Source of the DNA: Oscillospiraceae bacterium
GTDB taxonomy: Bacteria; Bacillota; Clostridia; Oscillospirales; Acutalibacteraceae
Reading direction: 5' to 3'
Assembly (NCBI GenBank): GCA_003538135.1
Contig: DPOR01000013.1
Location: 1-49,586 of the forward strand
Length of the DNA stretch: 49,586 nt
A program made the translations under genes and the position numbers. Positions 16,690 to 22,921 of this stretch are shown here, piece by piece; position 1 is the first letter of the stretch, and every line of letters begins with the position of its first letter. The notes under the pieces were generated by a model. The model worked only from the letters and a program-made list of their open reading frames with translations, was not told the DNA's origin and searched no databases.

Positions 16690-17931
16690 ATGAATCTTCA
16701 GTCGATCATTGACAAGAAGAAAGAAGCTGCCAAGTATATGGTGAGCGAGATAACTCACATATGCAAGAGCTTCGAAAAGCGCGATCCCGGTTCAAAGGGC
16801 GAGCATCAGGCCTGCGAGTACATGGCGGACGTGCTCAAAAACGAGTGCGGATGCGAGAGAGCCGACGTCGAGCCGTTCAAGGAGAACCCCGGCTCATTCT
16901 ACGGATGGATTTATTTCACCATCACATTCGTCCTCGCGGCAATTGCCCTTTCGTTCTTTTATCCTCTCATCTCGATAATTCTTATCGTTGTCGGACTGTT
17001 CATCGTCTTTATGGAGTTCGGTCTGTATAAGAAGCTTATCGACCGCTGCTTCCCGGAAAAGACCGGTCATAACGTCACCGCAGTCAAGAGCTGCAAGGGC
17101 GAGGTCAAGCGCCGCATATTCTTCAACGGCCATCCGGACGCTGCCTGGGAGTGGCCCGTAAACTATAAGCTCGGCGGTGTCGGCTTTGAGGGCCACGCGG
17201 TTATCTGCGGTATCGGTGCTGTATATTATCTTGTTGTTTCTATAATACTTGTCGCAAAGAACGGACTTAGTGTTCCGCCGTTCGATGCCGGCGACACTCT
17301 CGGACTTCTTCGCCTTATAGGCCTTGTATTTGTCCCGTTCCTTATTGGCCTCTATTGGATGTGGAACGAGAACCGCGTTGTTGACGGCGCGAACGACAAC
17401 CTCTCCGGCTGCTACATGGGTATTGCTATCCTCAAGGCTCTCAAGGATGAGGGCATCGAGCTTGAGAATACCGAAATCGGCGTTATCCTCACAGGCTCCG
17501 AGGAAGCGGGTCTGCGCGGCGCAAAGGCATGGTGCGAGGCTCATAAGGGTGAGTTCGACGATGTCCCGACCTTCATCTTCTCCTATGATACGATTCACGA
17601 TCCCAAGTACCTCATGACCAACTACCGCGACCTCAACGGTACTGTAAAGGCCGACAAGGACGTTTCCGACCTGTTCATGGAGGCTGCCAAGGAGCTTGAC
17701 ATTGCCTGCAAGAAGGGCTGGGTTCCGCCTCTCGGCGGCGCTACCGACTCCGCGGCTTTCGCTCAGGCTGGCTTCAGAGCGACCGGCGTCACCGGTCTCA
17801 ATCATAAGCTTGAGGACTACTATCATACCAGAAGAGATACCTATGACAACATGAACGAAGAAGGACTTGCAAACTGCTTCGCGATCAGCGTCAAGGCTCT
17901 CGAGATGTTCGATAACGGCGCAAAGCAGTAA
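16690..17931 (+). CDS. Membrane-associated M28-family zinc aminopeptidase, copy 2
   Basis: A 413-residue paralogue of the preceding gene with the same order of parts. Zinc ligands are at FNGHPDAAW, GANDNLSGC, TGSEEAGLRGA, SYDTIHD and YYHTRRD. Hydrophobic stretches occur at about residues 75-115 and 175-235. AAGGAGG stands 8 bases before the ATG. It is co-oriented with copy 1 and closed by a terminator, so both are probably one transcript. Their divergence suggests an old duplication with different peptide preferences; the substrates are unknown. Confidence 0.82.
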   Translation: MNLQSIIDKKKEAAKYMVSEITHICKSFEKRDPGSKGEHQACEYMADVLKNECGCERADVEPFKENPGSFYGWIYFTITFVLAAIALSFFYPLISIILIVVGLFIVFMEFGLYKKLIDRCFPEKTGHNVTAVKSCKGEVKRRIFFNGHPDAAWEWPVNYKLGGVGFEGHAVICGIGAVYYLVVSIILVAKNGLSVPPFDAGDTLGLLRLIGLVFVPFLIGLYWMWNENRVVDGANDNLSGCYMGIAILKALKDEGIELENTEIGVILTGSEEAGLRGAKAWCEAHKGEFDDVPTFIFSYDTIHDPKYLMTNYRDLNGTVKADKDVSDLFMEAAKELDIACKKGWVPPLGGATDSAAFAQAGFRATGVTGLNHKLEDYYHTRRDTYDNMNEEGLANCFAISVKALEMFDNGAKQ

Positions 17932-17952
17932 AAAAACAGCATAGCATAAATG

Positions 17953-17990
17953 AACCCCGAACTGTGAAAACAGCTCGGGGTTTTGTGTTT
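17953..17990 (+). terminator. Terminator of the M28 peptidase pair
   Basis: The stem AACCCCGA/TCGGGGTT with inner CTGT/ACAG pairing is followed by TTTTGTGTTTT. It separates these genes from the convergent GH35 gene. Confidence 0.85.
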
Positions 17991-18003
17991 TATATATTTT
18001 TTC

Positions 18004-19746
18004 TTATCCCAAATCCGGCTCGGCGGTTATCTCGACCTCCGCCTTTTCGCAGCCCTCAAGCTCGAGTACGATTATCTCGTTCTCGTCCTTGAGCAGGACT
18101 CCGGGGATGTAGAGCGCGCGCTGCGGACCTATCTCCCAATAGCGGCCGATGTTGAAGCCGTTTATGTAGACGAAGCCCTTTTTGAAGCCGTCTAAATGTA
18201 CAAAGCAGTCCTTTTGACCCTGCGCTTTGAAGTGACCGCGCATGAAAAGGGGATACCTGCTGTCTGCGAGCGAAAAGTCGATTTTCTCCGGGTTGTCGAG
18301 CGGGAGAGTGATGACATCGTAGCCCATGAGGTTCTGATTGCCGTAGCGTATGGCTTCAATGCCCTTGCGGTCGTAGATGTGCTCGCCGTAGTTTACGCGT
18401 CCCATCGCGTCAACCAATACGCCTATGGTGCAGCCGTCCGTGCAGCCGTCAAAATCGAAGGTGTCGTAGCCTTTGATTTTGTTCTCGTCGCGGCGGTCTA
18501 TTTTCGCCTTGGGCGCGCCGTCGATGTAGACATACGCCGTGTCGTGGACGTGGGCAACGCGCAGGCTGTGCGGATTATATATCTGCTCAAGCTTCGTTTC
18601 ATAGTAGATCATGCCGCTGTTCTGACCGAAATATTCCATGCTCTCGGGCAGGGGAACGCGGCGGCGCTCGCCGAGATTGTCGAGATTGCTCATAATCGAG
18701 GTGCTCTCACCGAGCGCCACTTTTCCGATATTTTGAAGCTCGGGCGAGGCGGGAAGCTCGGTTTCGGGCAGATTCTGCGCCTTGAGCAGAATCTCTCTGA
18801 CCGCGTAGTAGGCGGGCGTGTAGTCGCCCCATTCGGTCAGCAGAGCGCAGTAGTCGTAGCTTGTGACGGTCGGCTGATATTCGTCATAGTAGTTTGCTCC
18901 GGCTGTGAAGCCGAAGTTCGTGCCGCCGTGGAACATATAGAAGTTGAAGCTCGCATCGATATCAAGAAAAGCCTTTATCTCATCAGATACGCTGTCCGAG
19001 CCGCGGGTGTGGTGCTCCTCGCCCCAGTGGTCAAACCAGCCGCACCAGAACTCCGTGCACATCTTCGGCGCGGTCTCGTGGAATCTTTCAAGGGCGTTGA
19101 ATATAACGGCCGTGCGCGAGCCGAAGTTCAGCGTCTTGAACAGGTCGGGGAGCGTGCCGCCGGAGAGCATACTGTTGTCGTCGCCGTCGGAGGTGAAGAG
19201 CATGACCTTTGCGCCGCAGTCGAGCATGAGCTTTTCGATATATCTGAGATACTCCTTGTCGTTGCCGTAGCTGCCGTATTCGTTCTCGACCTGCATGGCG
19301 ATTATGTTGCCGCCCTCGCTCTGCTGAAGGTCGCCTATCTCCTCAAACAGCCTGTGATAGAAGTCCGAAACGTGCTGCAAATAATCGGGATAGGCGCAGC
19401 GCAGGCGCATATTTCTGTCCTTGAGCAGCCATGCGGGCAGTCCGCCGAAGTCCCATTCGGCGCAGATATACGGGCCGGGTCTGACTATAGCATAGAGTCC
19501 GACCTTTTGGGCGGTCTTGATGAACCGCCTGATGTCAAATCTGCCGGTGAAATCAAATTCGCCCTTTTTAGGCTCGTGCATGTTCCAGCAGACATAGGTT
19601 TCGACCGTGTTAAAACCCGCCGCCTTGAGCTTTTTGAGCCTGTCCTCCCAATATTCGGGCATAATTCGGAAATAGTGCATCGAGCCGGAATATATGCGAA
19701 AGCTCTCGCCGTTCATTTTAAACTCGCCGTCTTTTATAGTGAGCAT
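18004..19746 (-). CDS. Beta-galactosidase, glycoside hydrolase family 35
   Basis: A 580-residue cytoplasmic enzyme (no signal peptide) expected to remove terminal beta-galactose. GH35 features are clear: FRIYSGSMHYFR near residue 20, NTVETYVCWNMHEP, RPGPYICAEWDFGGLPAW, the acid/base E156 in QVENEYGSYG, and the nucleophile E232 in TEFWCGWFDHWG. The C-terminal half carries jelly-roll domains ending in KGFVYINGFNIGRYW. AGGGGG precedes the ATG. It stands alone with its own promoter. Intracellular location suggests it works on imported galactosides; no transporter is adjacent. Confidence 0.92.
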   Translation of the reverse strand: MLTIKDGEFKMNGESFRIYSGSMHYFRIMPEYWEDRLKKLKAAGFNTVETYVCWNMHEPKKGEFDFTGRFDIRRFIKTAQKVGLYAIVRPGPYICAEWDFGGLPAWLLKDRNMRLRCAYPDYLQHVSDFYHRLFEEIGDLQQSEGGNIIAMQVENEYGSYGNDKEYLRYIEKLMLDCGAKVMLFTSDGDDNSMLSGGTLPDLFKTLNFGSRTAVIFNALERFHETAPKMCTEFWCGWFDHWGEEHHTRGSDSVSDEIKAFLDIDASFNFYMFHGGTNFGFTAGANYYDEYQPTVTSYDYCALLTEWGDYTPAYYAVREILLKAQNLPETELPASPELQNIGKVALGESTSIMSNLDNLGERRRVPLPESMEYFGQNSGMIYYETKLEQIYNPHSLRVAHVHDTAYVYIDGAPKAKIDRRDENKIKGYDTFDFDGCTDGCTIGVLVDAMGRVNYGEHIYDRKGIEAIRYGNQNLMGYDVITLPLDNPEKIDFSLADSRYPLFMRGHFKAQGQKDCFVHLDGFKKGFVYINGFNIGRYWEIGPQRALYIPGVLLKDENEIIVLELEGCEKAEVEITAEPDLG

Positions 19747-19775
19747 TTATCTGTTCCCCCTAAGATTTTTAGTTG

Positions 19776-19804
19776 ATTATACAATAACGCCCGAGCGCAG
19801 TCAA
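19776..19804 (-). promoter_or_regulatory. Promoter of the GH35 gene
   Basis: On the minus strand TTGACT (19799-19804), a 17-bp spacer and a perfect TATAAT (19776-19781), 29 bases before the ATG. The -35 box lies in the loop of the inverted repeat at 19786-19828 and one arm of that repeat lies in the spacer. Confidence 0.7.
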
Positions 19805-19828
19805 TAGAGATATCCGCACTCGGGCGTT
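19786..19828 (-). terminator. Inverted repeat after the XRE gene: terminator or operator
   Basis: A 10-bp perfect inverted repeat, AACGCCCGAG/CTCGGGCGTT, with a 23-base loop, 6 bases past the XRE stop codon. There is no good U run on either strand, so termination would be weak. Because it brackets the -35 box of the GH35 promoter it could equally be an operator, for example for the adjacent XRE protein. Confidence 0.45.
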
Positions 19829-19833
19829 AAACT

Positions 19834-20058
19834 TTATTTCAGCGCTTTCGGCTCGTCCGTAAGTCCCAAAAGGTAGTCCGCGGAGATGTTGTAGTAGAGC
19901 GCAAGAGTTTTTATATGGTGGCTCGGTATGTCCCGCACACCGCGCTCGTATGCGCTGTAATACTGGTAGGTCGTGTTGAGCACTTCCGCAATTTCTTTTT
20001 GCGTTTTTTCTCTGTCCTCGCGAATGTCGCGCAGTCTCTGATAATAGTATTTTTGCAT
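19834..20058 (-). CDS. Small XRE-family (Cro/CI-type) DNA-binding protein
   Basis: A 74-residue protein made almost only of one helix-turn-helix domain: LRDIREDREKTQKEIAEVLN, then TTYQYYSAYERGVRDIP and LALYYNISADYLLGLTD, the usual five-helix HTH_3 pattern. There is no ligand-binding domain. The start ATG at 20058 has only a weak GGA before it. It is divergent from the 40-codon ORF at 20138 and lies upstream of the GH35 gene, at the edge of the AT-rich island. It may control itself, the divergent transcript or the GH35 gene. Confidence 0.85.
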   Translation of the reverse strand: MQKYYYQRLRDIREDREKTQKEIAEVLNTTYQYYSAYERGVRDIPSHHIKTLALYYNISADYLLGLTDEPKALK

Positions 20059-20137
20059 AATTCCAGCAGCTCTCTTTTGTAAGTTTTGCTGAATTGTATC
20101 ATAATATGGTTAAAAAAATACAGAGGGAGGTTTTTGG

Positions 20138-20260
20138 ATGTTTAAAACTTTTTTTGACAATTTAAAGTACAGAAGAGAAAAAAACATAGGAGGAACAATA
20201 AAGAGATTTGTAGTGAATAACATTATACCATATTTTGAAGTTACTTCTCTTTTTTATTGA
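20138..20260 (+). CDS. Possible 40-residue peptide
   Basis: A short ORF with GAGGGAGG 7 bases before its ATG, a better site than most genes nearby. The product (MFKTFFDNLKYRREKN..., ending TSLFY) is basic in the first half and hydrophobic in the second half, without a clear membrane helix. It is divergent from the XRE gene. A candidate promoter, TTGTAA with a 17-bp spacer to CATAAT, lies around 20079-20107. I do not recognise it; it could be a true small protein regulated by the XRE repressor, or a remnant. Confidence 0.4.
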   Translation: MFKTFFDNLKYRREKNIGGTIKRFVVNNIIPYFEVTSLFY

Positions 20261-20314
20261 GTCATATCATTTTAGCATATACAATTTACGAGACGATTTT
20301 TGTCAATTAACAGC

Positions 20315-20343
20315 TTGACAATTTCGACATTTTTTATTACAAT
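20315..20343 (+). promoter_or_regulatory. Strong promoter of the structured RNA
   Basis: A perfect TTGACA (20315-20320), a 17-bp spacer and TACAAT (20338-20343). Transcription should start near 20350, giving an RNA of about 120 nt up to the terminator at 20472. Confidence 0.8.
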
Positions 20344-20349
20344 ATACAC

Positions 20350-20472
20350 AGAGGAGTTATAAACGTTGCGGTCTGCTGTTTAGAACAAGCGATGCAAGCG
20401 GTATTTATAACTTCCGCAAATGAAGTGTCGTCAGACCGCAACAGCTTATCGAAGGCTTGTTGCGGTTTTTTT
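20350..20472 (+). ncRNA. Structured small RNA or leader with possible pseudoknot and terminator
   Basis: An RNA of about 120 nt is predicted from a near-consensus promoter to a terminator. Two long perfect pairings interleave: GTTATAAA (20356-20363) with TTTATAAC (20404-20411), and GTTGCGGTCTG (20365-20375) with CAGACCGCAAC (20432-20442). The order 1-2-1'-2' is that of a pseudoknot. The second arm 20436-20443 can instead pair with TGTTGCGG (20458-20465), forming the terminator. So the fold and the terminator compete, as in an attenuator. A 46-codon frame (20392-20532) runs through it without a ribosome binding site. It may control the hydrolase gene at 20575 or be a free-standing RNA; the family is unknown to me. 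Confidence 0.7.
20435..20472 (+). terminator. Intrinsic terminator at the end of the structured RNA
   Basis: The stem ACCGCAACA/TGTTGCGGT is followed by seven T (20466-20472). Its left arm overlaps the downstream arm of the long pairing in the RNA, so the two helices exclude each other. Confidence 0.85.
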
Positions 20473-20574
20473 CGTAATATTCTGAAAGGTTGGGTGATTC
20501 CAATGCACAATTTAATAAATCGAACAAATTAAAGTATCAACTAACAGAGAACATAAAAAGGAGGATTAAATGTT

Positions 20575-21414
20575 ATGAAAAGAAAATTTTCACGATTACT
20601 TCCAGTGATGCTTGTTTTTGTTATGATTTTTTCTACATCAGTTATCGCATATGCAAGTGATAAAACTGCTCCGTATGGTAATATCGAGCTTGAAGATGCA
20701 TACTCTCGTATTGTAACTTATGCAAATGAGAACAACATTGAATTGGGAATGACCTATGACGACTTTAGAAATGGCTATGCTGGTCAATCCATAAGTGAGT
20801 ATGAAAATTCCTATTATTCAGTGTTATTACCATCTCCAACAGTAGCGACTTGCTCGTCAAGTTCTGGAGGAGGAAGAAAATATTACTACAATACAGGATA
20901 TTCTTGTCCTTCTCAAGCGACATACAGCAAATACAATCTATTAGATGTGGTGAAAAAAGGAGATGTTATATACGAAGCAAAAGGGGGCTTTGGTATTACG
21001 GGACATATCGCTATAGTTGATGGCATCTATACTAGAAGTGATGGAACAAAATATATTCGCTTGATTGAGGCTATTTCTAATAGCTACGGCGGTGTTACGA
21101 GAAGTATTTTGGATGATACCAGGGTCGATGAAAAAGGTGTCACAATTTTAAGAGTTAGCGGAGCAACTGAAAGCATTAAAAATGCAGCTGTTTCGTTTTG
21201 TAGAGGAGAAGTTGGTTCTTCATACAATTTAGATTTAGCGAAAGATACAAGTGCCAGTGAGACAGATTGGTATTGTTCTGAGTTGGTATGGGCTGCATAC
21301 AAAAATCAAGGTATAGATATCGAGGTTGGTGGTTCTCACGGTGAACCTGGAGTTACACCGCATGATATAGTGAATAGTTCAAAAACTTATGCTGTTGCAT
21401 ACTCGACTAATTAA
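20575..21414 (+). CDS. Secreted permuted NlpC/P60-like (YiiX/YebB-type) cysteine hydrolase
   Basis: A 279-residue protein with a clear signal peptide (KRKFSRLLPVMLVFVMIFSTS, cleavage near AYA-SD). The catalytic pattern is in permuted order: His in TGHIAIVDG near residue 142 precedes the Cys in WYCSELVWAAYK near residue 227. That order is known in YaeF/YiiX-type papain-like amidases rather than ordinary NlpC/P60 peptidases. It probably cleaves an amide or ester bond outside the cell; the substrate is unknown. AAGGAGG precedes the ATG. The gene is clearly AT-rich compared with the flanking genes, suggesting transfer. It lies behind the structured RNA and 22 bp before a small membrane protein. 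Confidence 0.75.
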   Translation: MKRKFSRLLPVMLVFVMIFSTSVIAYASDKTAPYGNIELEDAYSRIVTYANENNIELGMTYDDFRNGYAGQSISEYENSYYSVLLPSPTVATCSSSSGGGRKYYYNTGYSCPSQATYSKYNLLDVVKKGDVIYEAKGGFGITGHIAIVDGIYTRSDGTKYIRLIEAISNSYGGVTRSILDDTRVDEKGVTILRVSGATESIKNAAVSFCRGEVGSSYNLDLAKDTSASETDWYCSELVWAAYKNQGIDIEVGGSHGEPGVTPHDIVNSSKTYAVAYSTN

Positions 21415-21436
21415 AAATCAAAAAGGAGATTTTTGT

Positions 21437-21631
21437 ATGAAAAAATCAAGTATCTTTCTCTTGGTTGGTTGTGCTATGATTTTTATAGCTATTATGTTTT
21501 TTCTATATGCATTGCAACATCCAGAGCAATCGTTCCCGTGGGGAAATAGCGTAACGTATGTTTTGTACTTCGTATATCTACTTTCAACAATATGTATGTT
21601 TATTCTATCTATAAAAAATAAAAGGCACTAA
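21437..21631 (+). CDS. Small two-helix membrane protein
   Basis: A 64-residue protein with hydrophobic helices at about residues 5-25 and 38-58, a short polar loop (HPEQSFPWGNS) between them and a basic C-terminal end (KNKRH). AAAAGGAG stands 9 bases before the ATG at 21437. It follows the secreted hydrolase gene by 22 bp and shares its AT-rich composition, so both are likely one transcript. The function is not recognisable; a partner or self-protection protein for the hydrolase is possible but is inference. Confidence 0.65.
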   Translation: MKKSSIFLLVGCAMIFIAIMFFLYALQHPEQSFPWGNSVTYVLYFVYLLSTICMFILSIKNKRH

Positions 21632-21666
21632 ACCGTTCAATGAAAAGAGTGAGGAGGTTTCAAAAT

Positions 21667-21796
21667 GGTTCTTCTTCAAATTATGTGTAAAGTCCAAAGT
21701 ACGGTATAAAAAAGCAAAGTGATGAATGGCGGGTTCTTCTTCAAATTATGTGTAAAGTCCAAAGTACGGTATAAAAAAGCAAAGTGATGAATGGCG
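21667..21796. repeat. Perfect tandem duplication of a 65-bp unit
   Basis: Positions 21667-21731 and 21732-21796 are identical, each beginning GGTTCTTCTTCAAATTATG and ending GTGATGAATGGCG. Perfect identity points to a recent event by slippage or unequal exchange. The unit contains the left terminal repeat of the element at 21672-21846. Confidence 0.95.
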
Positions 21797-21846
21797 TGAA
21801 AGACGGGAAACGGCTTGCACGCCATATTTACACAATATCTAAAGAA
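21672..21846. mobile_element. MITE-like remnant with imperfect terminal inverted repeats
   Basis: A 20-base left end (21672-21691, repeated at 21737-21756) matches the reverse complement of the right end (21827-21846) at 16 of 20 positions, with TGTGTAAA/TTTACACA as the perfect core. Inside is the hairpin ATGGCGTG/CACGCCAT (21791-21798 and 21818-21825). There is no ORF. The ends are in the style of some insertion-sequence termini (IS256-like elements come to mind), but I cannot verify the family and see no clear target duplication. Confidence 0.5.
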
Positions 21847-21898
21847 GTCTCAGAAAGCTGTTGGAGAAGCTTTAATAACTTCATTCTCATATGCAAAA

Positions 21899-21932
21899 GC
21901 CGCCGAGTTAAAATATCGGCGGTAATTTTTTA
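21899..21932 (+). terminator. Plus-strand terminator at the end of the AT-rich island
   Basis: The stem GCCGCCGA/TCGGCGGT is followed by AATTTTTTAT. It ends rightward transcription from the hydrolase/membrane-protein genes or the MITE-like element before the convergent fba gene. Confidence 0.8.
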
Positions 21933-21945
21933 TCATCTTTGCAAA

Positions 21946-21977
21946 TGAAAAAACCGGCAGATTTTACTCTGCCGGTA
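21946..21977 (-). terminator. Terminator of fba
   Basis: The stem ACCGGCAG/CTGCCGGT is followed by a U run on the minus strand (plus AAAAAAA at about 21947-21953). It lies 22 bases past the fba stop. Confidence 0.85.
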
Positions 21978-21998
21978 AATTGCTTTTTGGAGCTTTTC

Positions 21999-22862
21999 TT
22001 ATGCCTTGTTGACCGATCCGAACAGCTCCATCTTCTCTTTGACGGTAGCCTTGATAGCCTCGAAGCCGGGTGCGAGAAGCTTTCTGGGATCGAAGCCCTT
22101 GCCCTCGAGATCCTTGCCTGCCTCGATGTACTTTCTGGTAGCGTCAGCGAAAGCGAGCTGGCACTCGGTGTTGACGTTGATCTTGGAAACGCCGAGGGAG
22201 ATAGCTTCCTTTATCATGTCTGCGGGGATACCCGTGCCGCCGTGGAGAACGAGGGGCATCTCGCCGGTGAGCTCCTGGATGTTGGCGAGAACGTCGAATC
22301 TCAGACCCTTCCAGTTCGCGGGATACTTGCCGTGGATATTGCCTATACCCGCTGCGAGCATATCGACGCCGAGATCGGCAATCATCTTGCACTCCTCGGG
22401 GTCTGCGACCTCGCCGCCGCCTATAACGCCGTCCTCTTCACCGCCGATGGCGCCGACTTCGGCTTCAACGGAAATGCCCTTTGAATGAGCGAGAGCGATT
22501 ATTTCCTTTGTCTTTGTAATATTTTCCTCAATGCCGTAGTGAGAGCCGTCGAACATGACGGAGGAGAAGCCCGCCTCGATGCACTTGAGCGCGCCCTCAT
22601 AGGAGCCGTGATCAAGGTGAAGCGCAACGGGAACGGTAATTCCGAGCTCGTCTACCATAGCGTCAACCATGGCGGTGACGGTCTTGAAACCGCACATATA
22701 CTTGCCCGCGCCTTCGGACACGCCGAGGATAACGGGGGAGTTGAGCTCCTGAGCGGTGAGAAGAATAGCCTTTGTCCACTCAAGGTTGTTGATATTGAAG
22801 TGACCGACCGCGTACTTGCCGGCCTTTGCATCTTTGAGCATTTTTGCTGCGGAAACTAACAT
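21999..22862 (-). CDS. fba: Class II fructose-bisphosphate aldolase
   Basis: A 287-residue zinc aldolase that cleaves fructose 1,6-bisphosphate to glyceraldehyde 3-phosphate and dihydroxyacetone phosphate in glycolysis. Visible: the catalytic Asp and zinc His in LHLDHGSYE, SVMFDGSHYG, EAEVGAIGGEEDG, the zinc His segments GNIHGKY and LHGGTGIP, and the phosphate-binding INVNTECQ. The length is normal. AGGAGG precedes the ATG. It has its own promoter, within the 3' end of the neighbouring permease gene, and its own terminator. A tagatose-bisphosphate aldolase cannot be excluded by sequence alone. Confidence 0.9.
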   Translation of the reverse strand: MLVSAAKMLKDAKAGKYAVGHFNINNLEWTKAILLTAQELNSPVILGVSEGAGKYMCGFKTVTAMVDAMVDELGITVPVALHLDHGSYEGALKCIEAGFSSVMFDGSHYGIEENITKTKEIIALAHSKGISVEAEVGAIGGEEDGVIGGGEVADPEECKMIADLGVDMLAAGIGNIHGKYPANWKGLRFDVLANIQELTGEMPLVLHGGTGIPADMIKEAISLGVSKINVNTECQLAFADATRKYIEAGKDLEGKGFDPRKLLAPGFEAIKATVKEKMELFGSVNKA

Positions 22863-22890
22863 AGTAAAACCTCCTAAGTTTTATGGCTTT

Positions 22891-22919
22891 ATTATACACC
22901 ATGAGTTTCAAAAAATCAA
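22891..22919 (-). promoter_or_regulatory. Promoter of fba
   Basis: On the minus strand TTGATT (22914-22919), a 17-bp spacer and a perfect TATAAT (22891-22896), in the short gap after the permease stop codon. Confidence 0.7.
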
Positions 22920-22921
22920 TA

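Noticed and set aside
18196..19776. 526-codon plus-strand open frame opposite the GH35 gene
   Set aside because: It is a shadow of the GC-biased beta-galactosidase gene. It has no ribosome binding site or recognisable motif, while the minus strand has all GH35 residues.
20188..20215. Second AGGAGG site inside the 40-codon ORF
   Set aside because: No ATG, GTG or TTG lies at a workable distance in an open frame.
20392..20532. 46-codon frame through the structured RNA (MQAVFITSANEV...)
   Set aside because: It has no ribosome binding site, it reads through an intrinsic terminator and its sequence is fully explained by the pairing arms. I treat it as an RNA, though a coding test would settle it.
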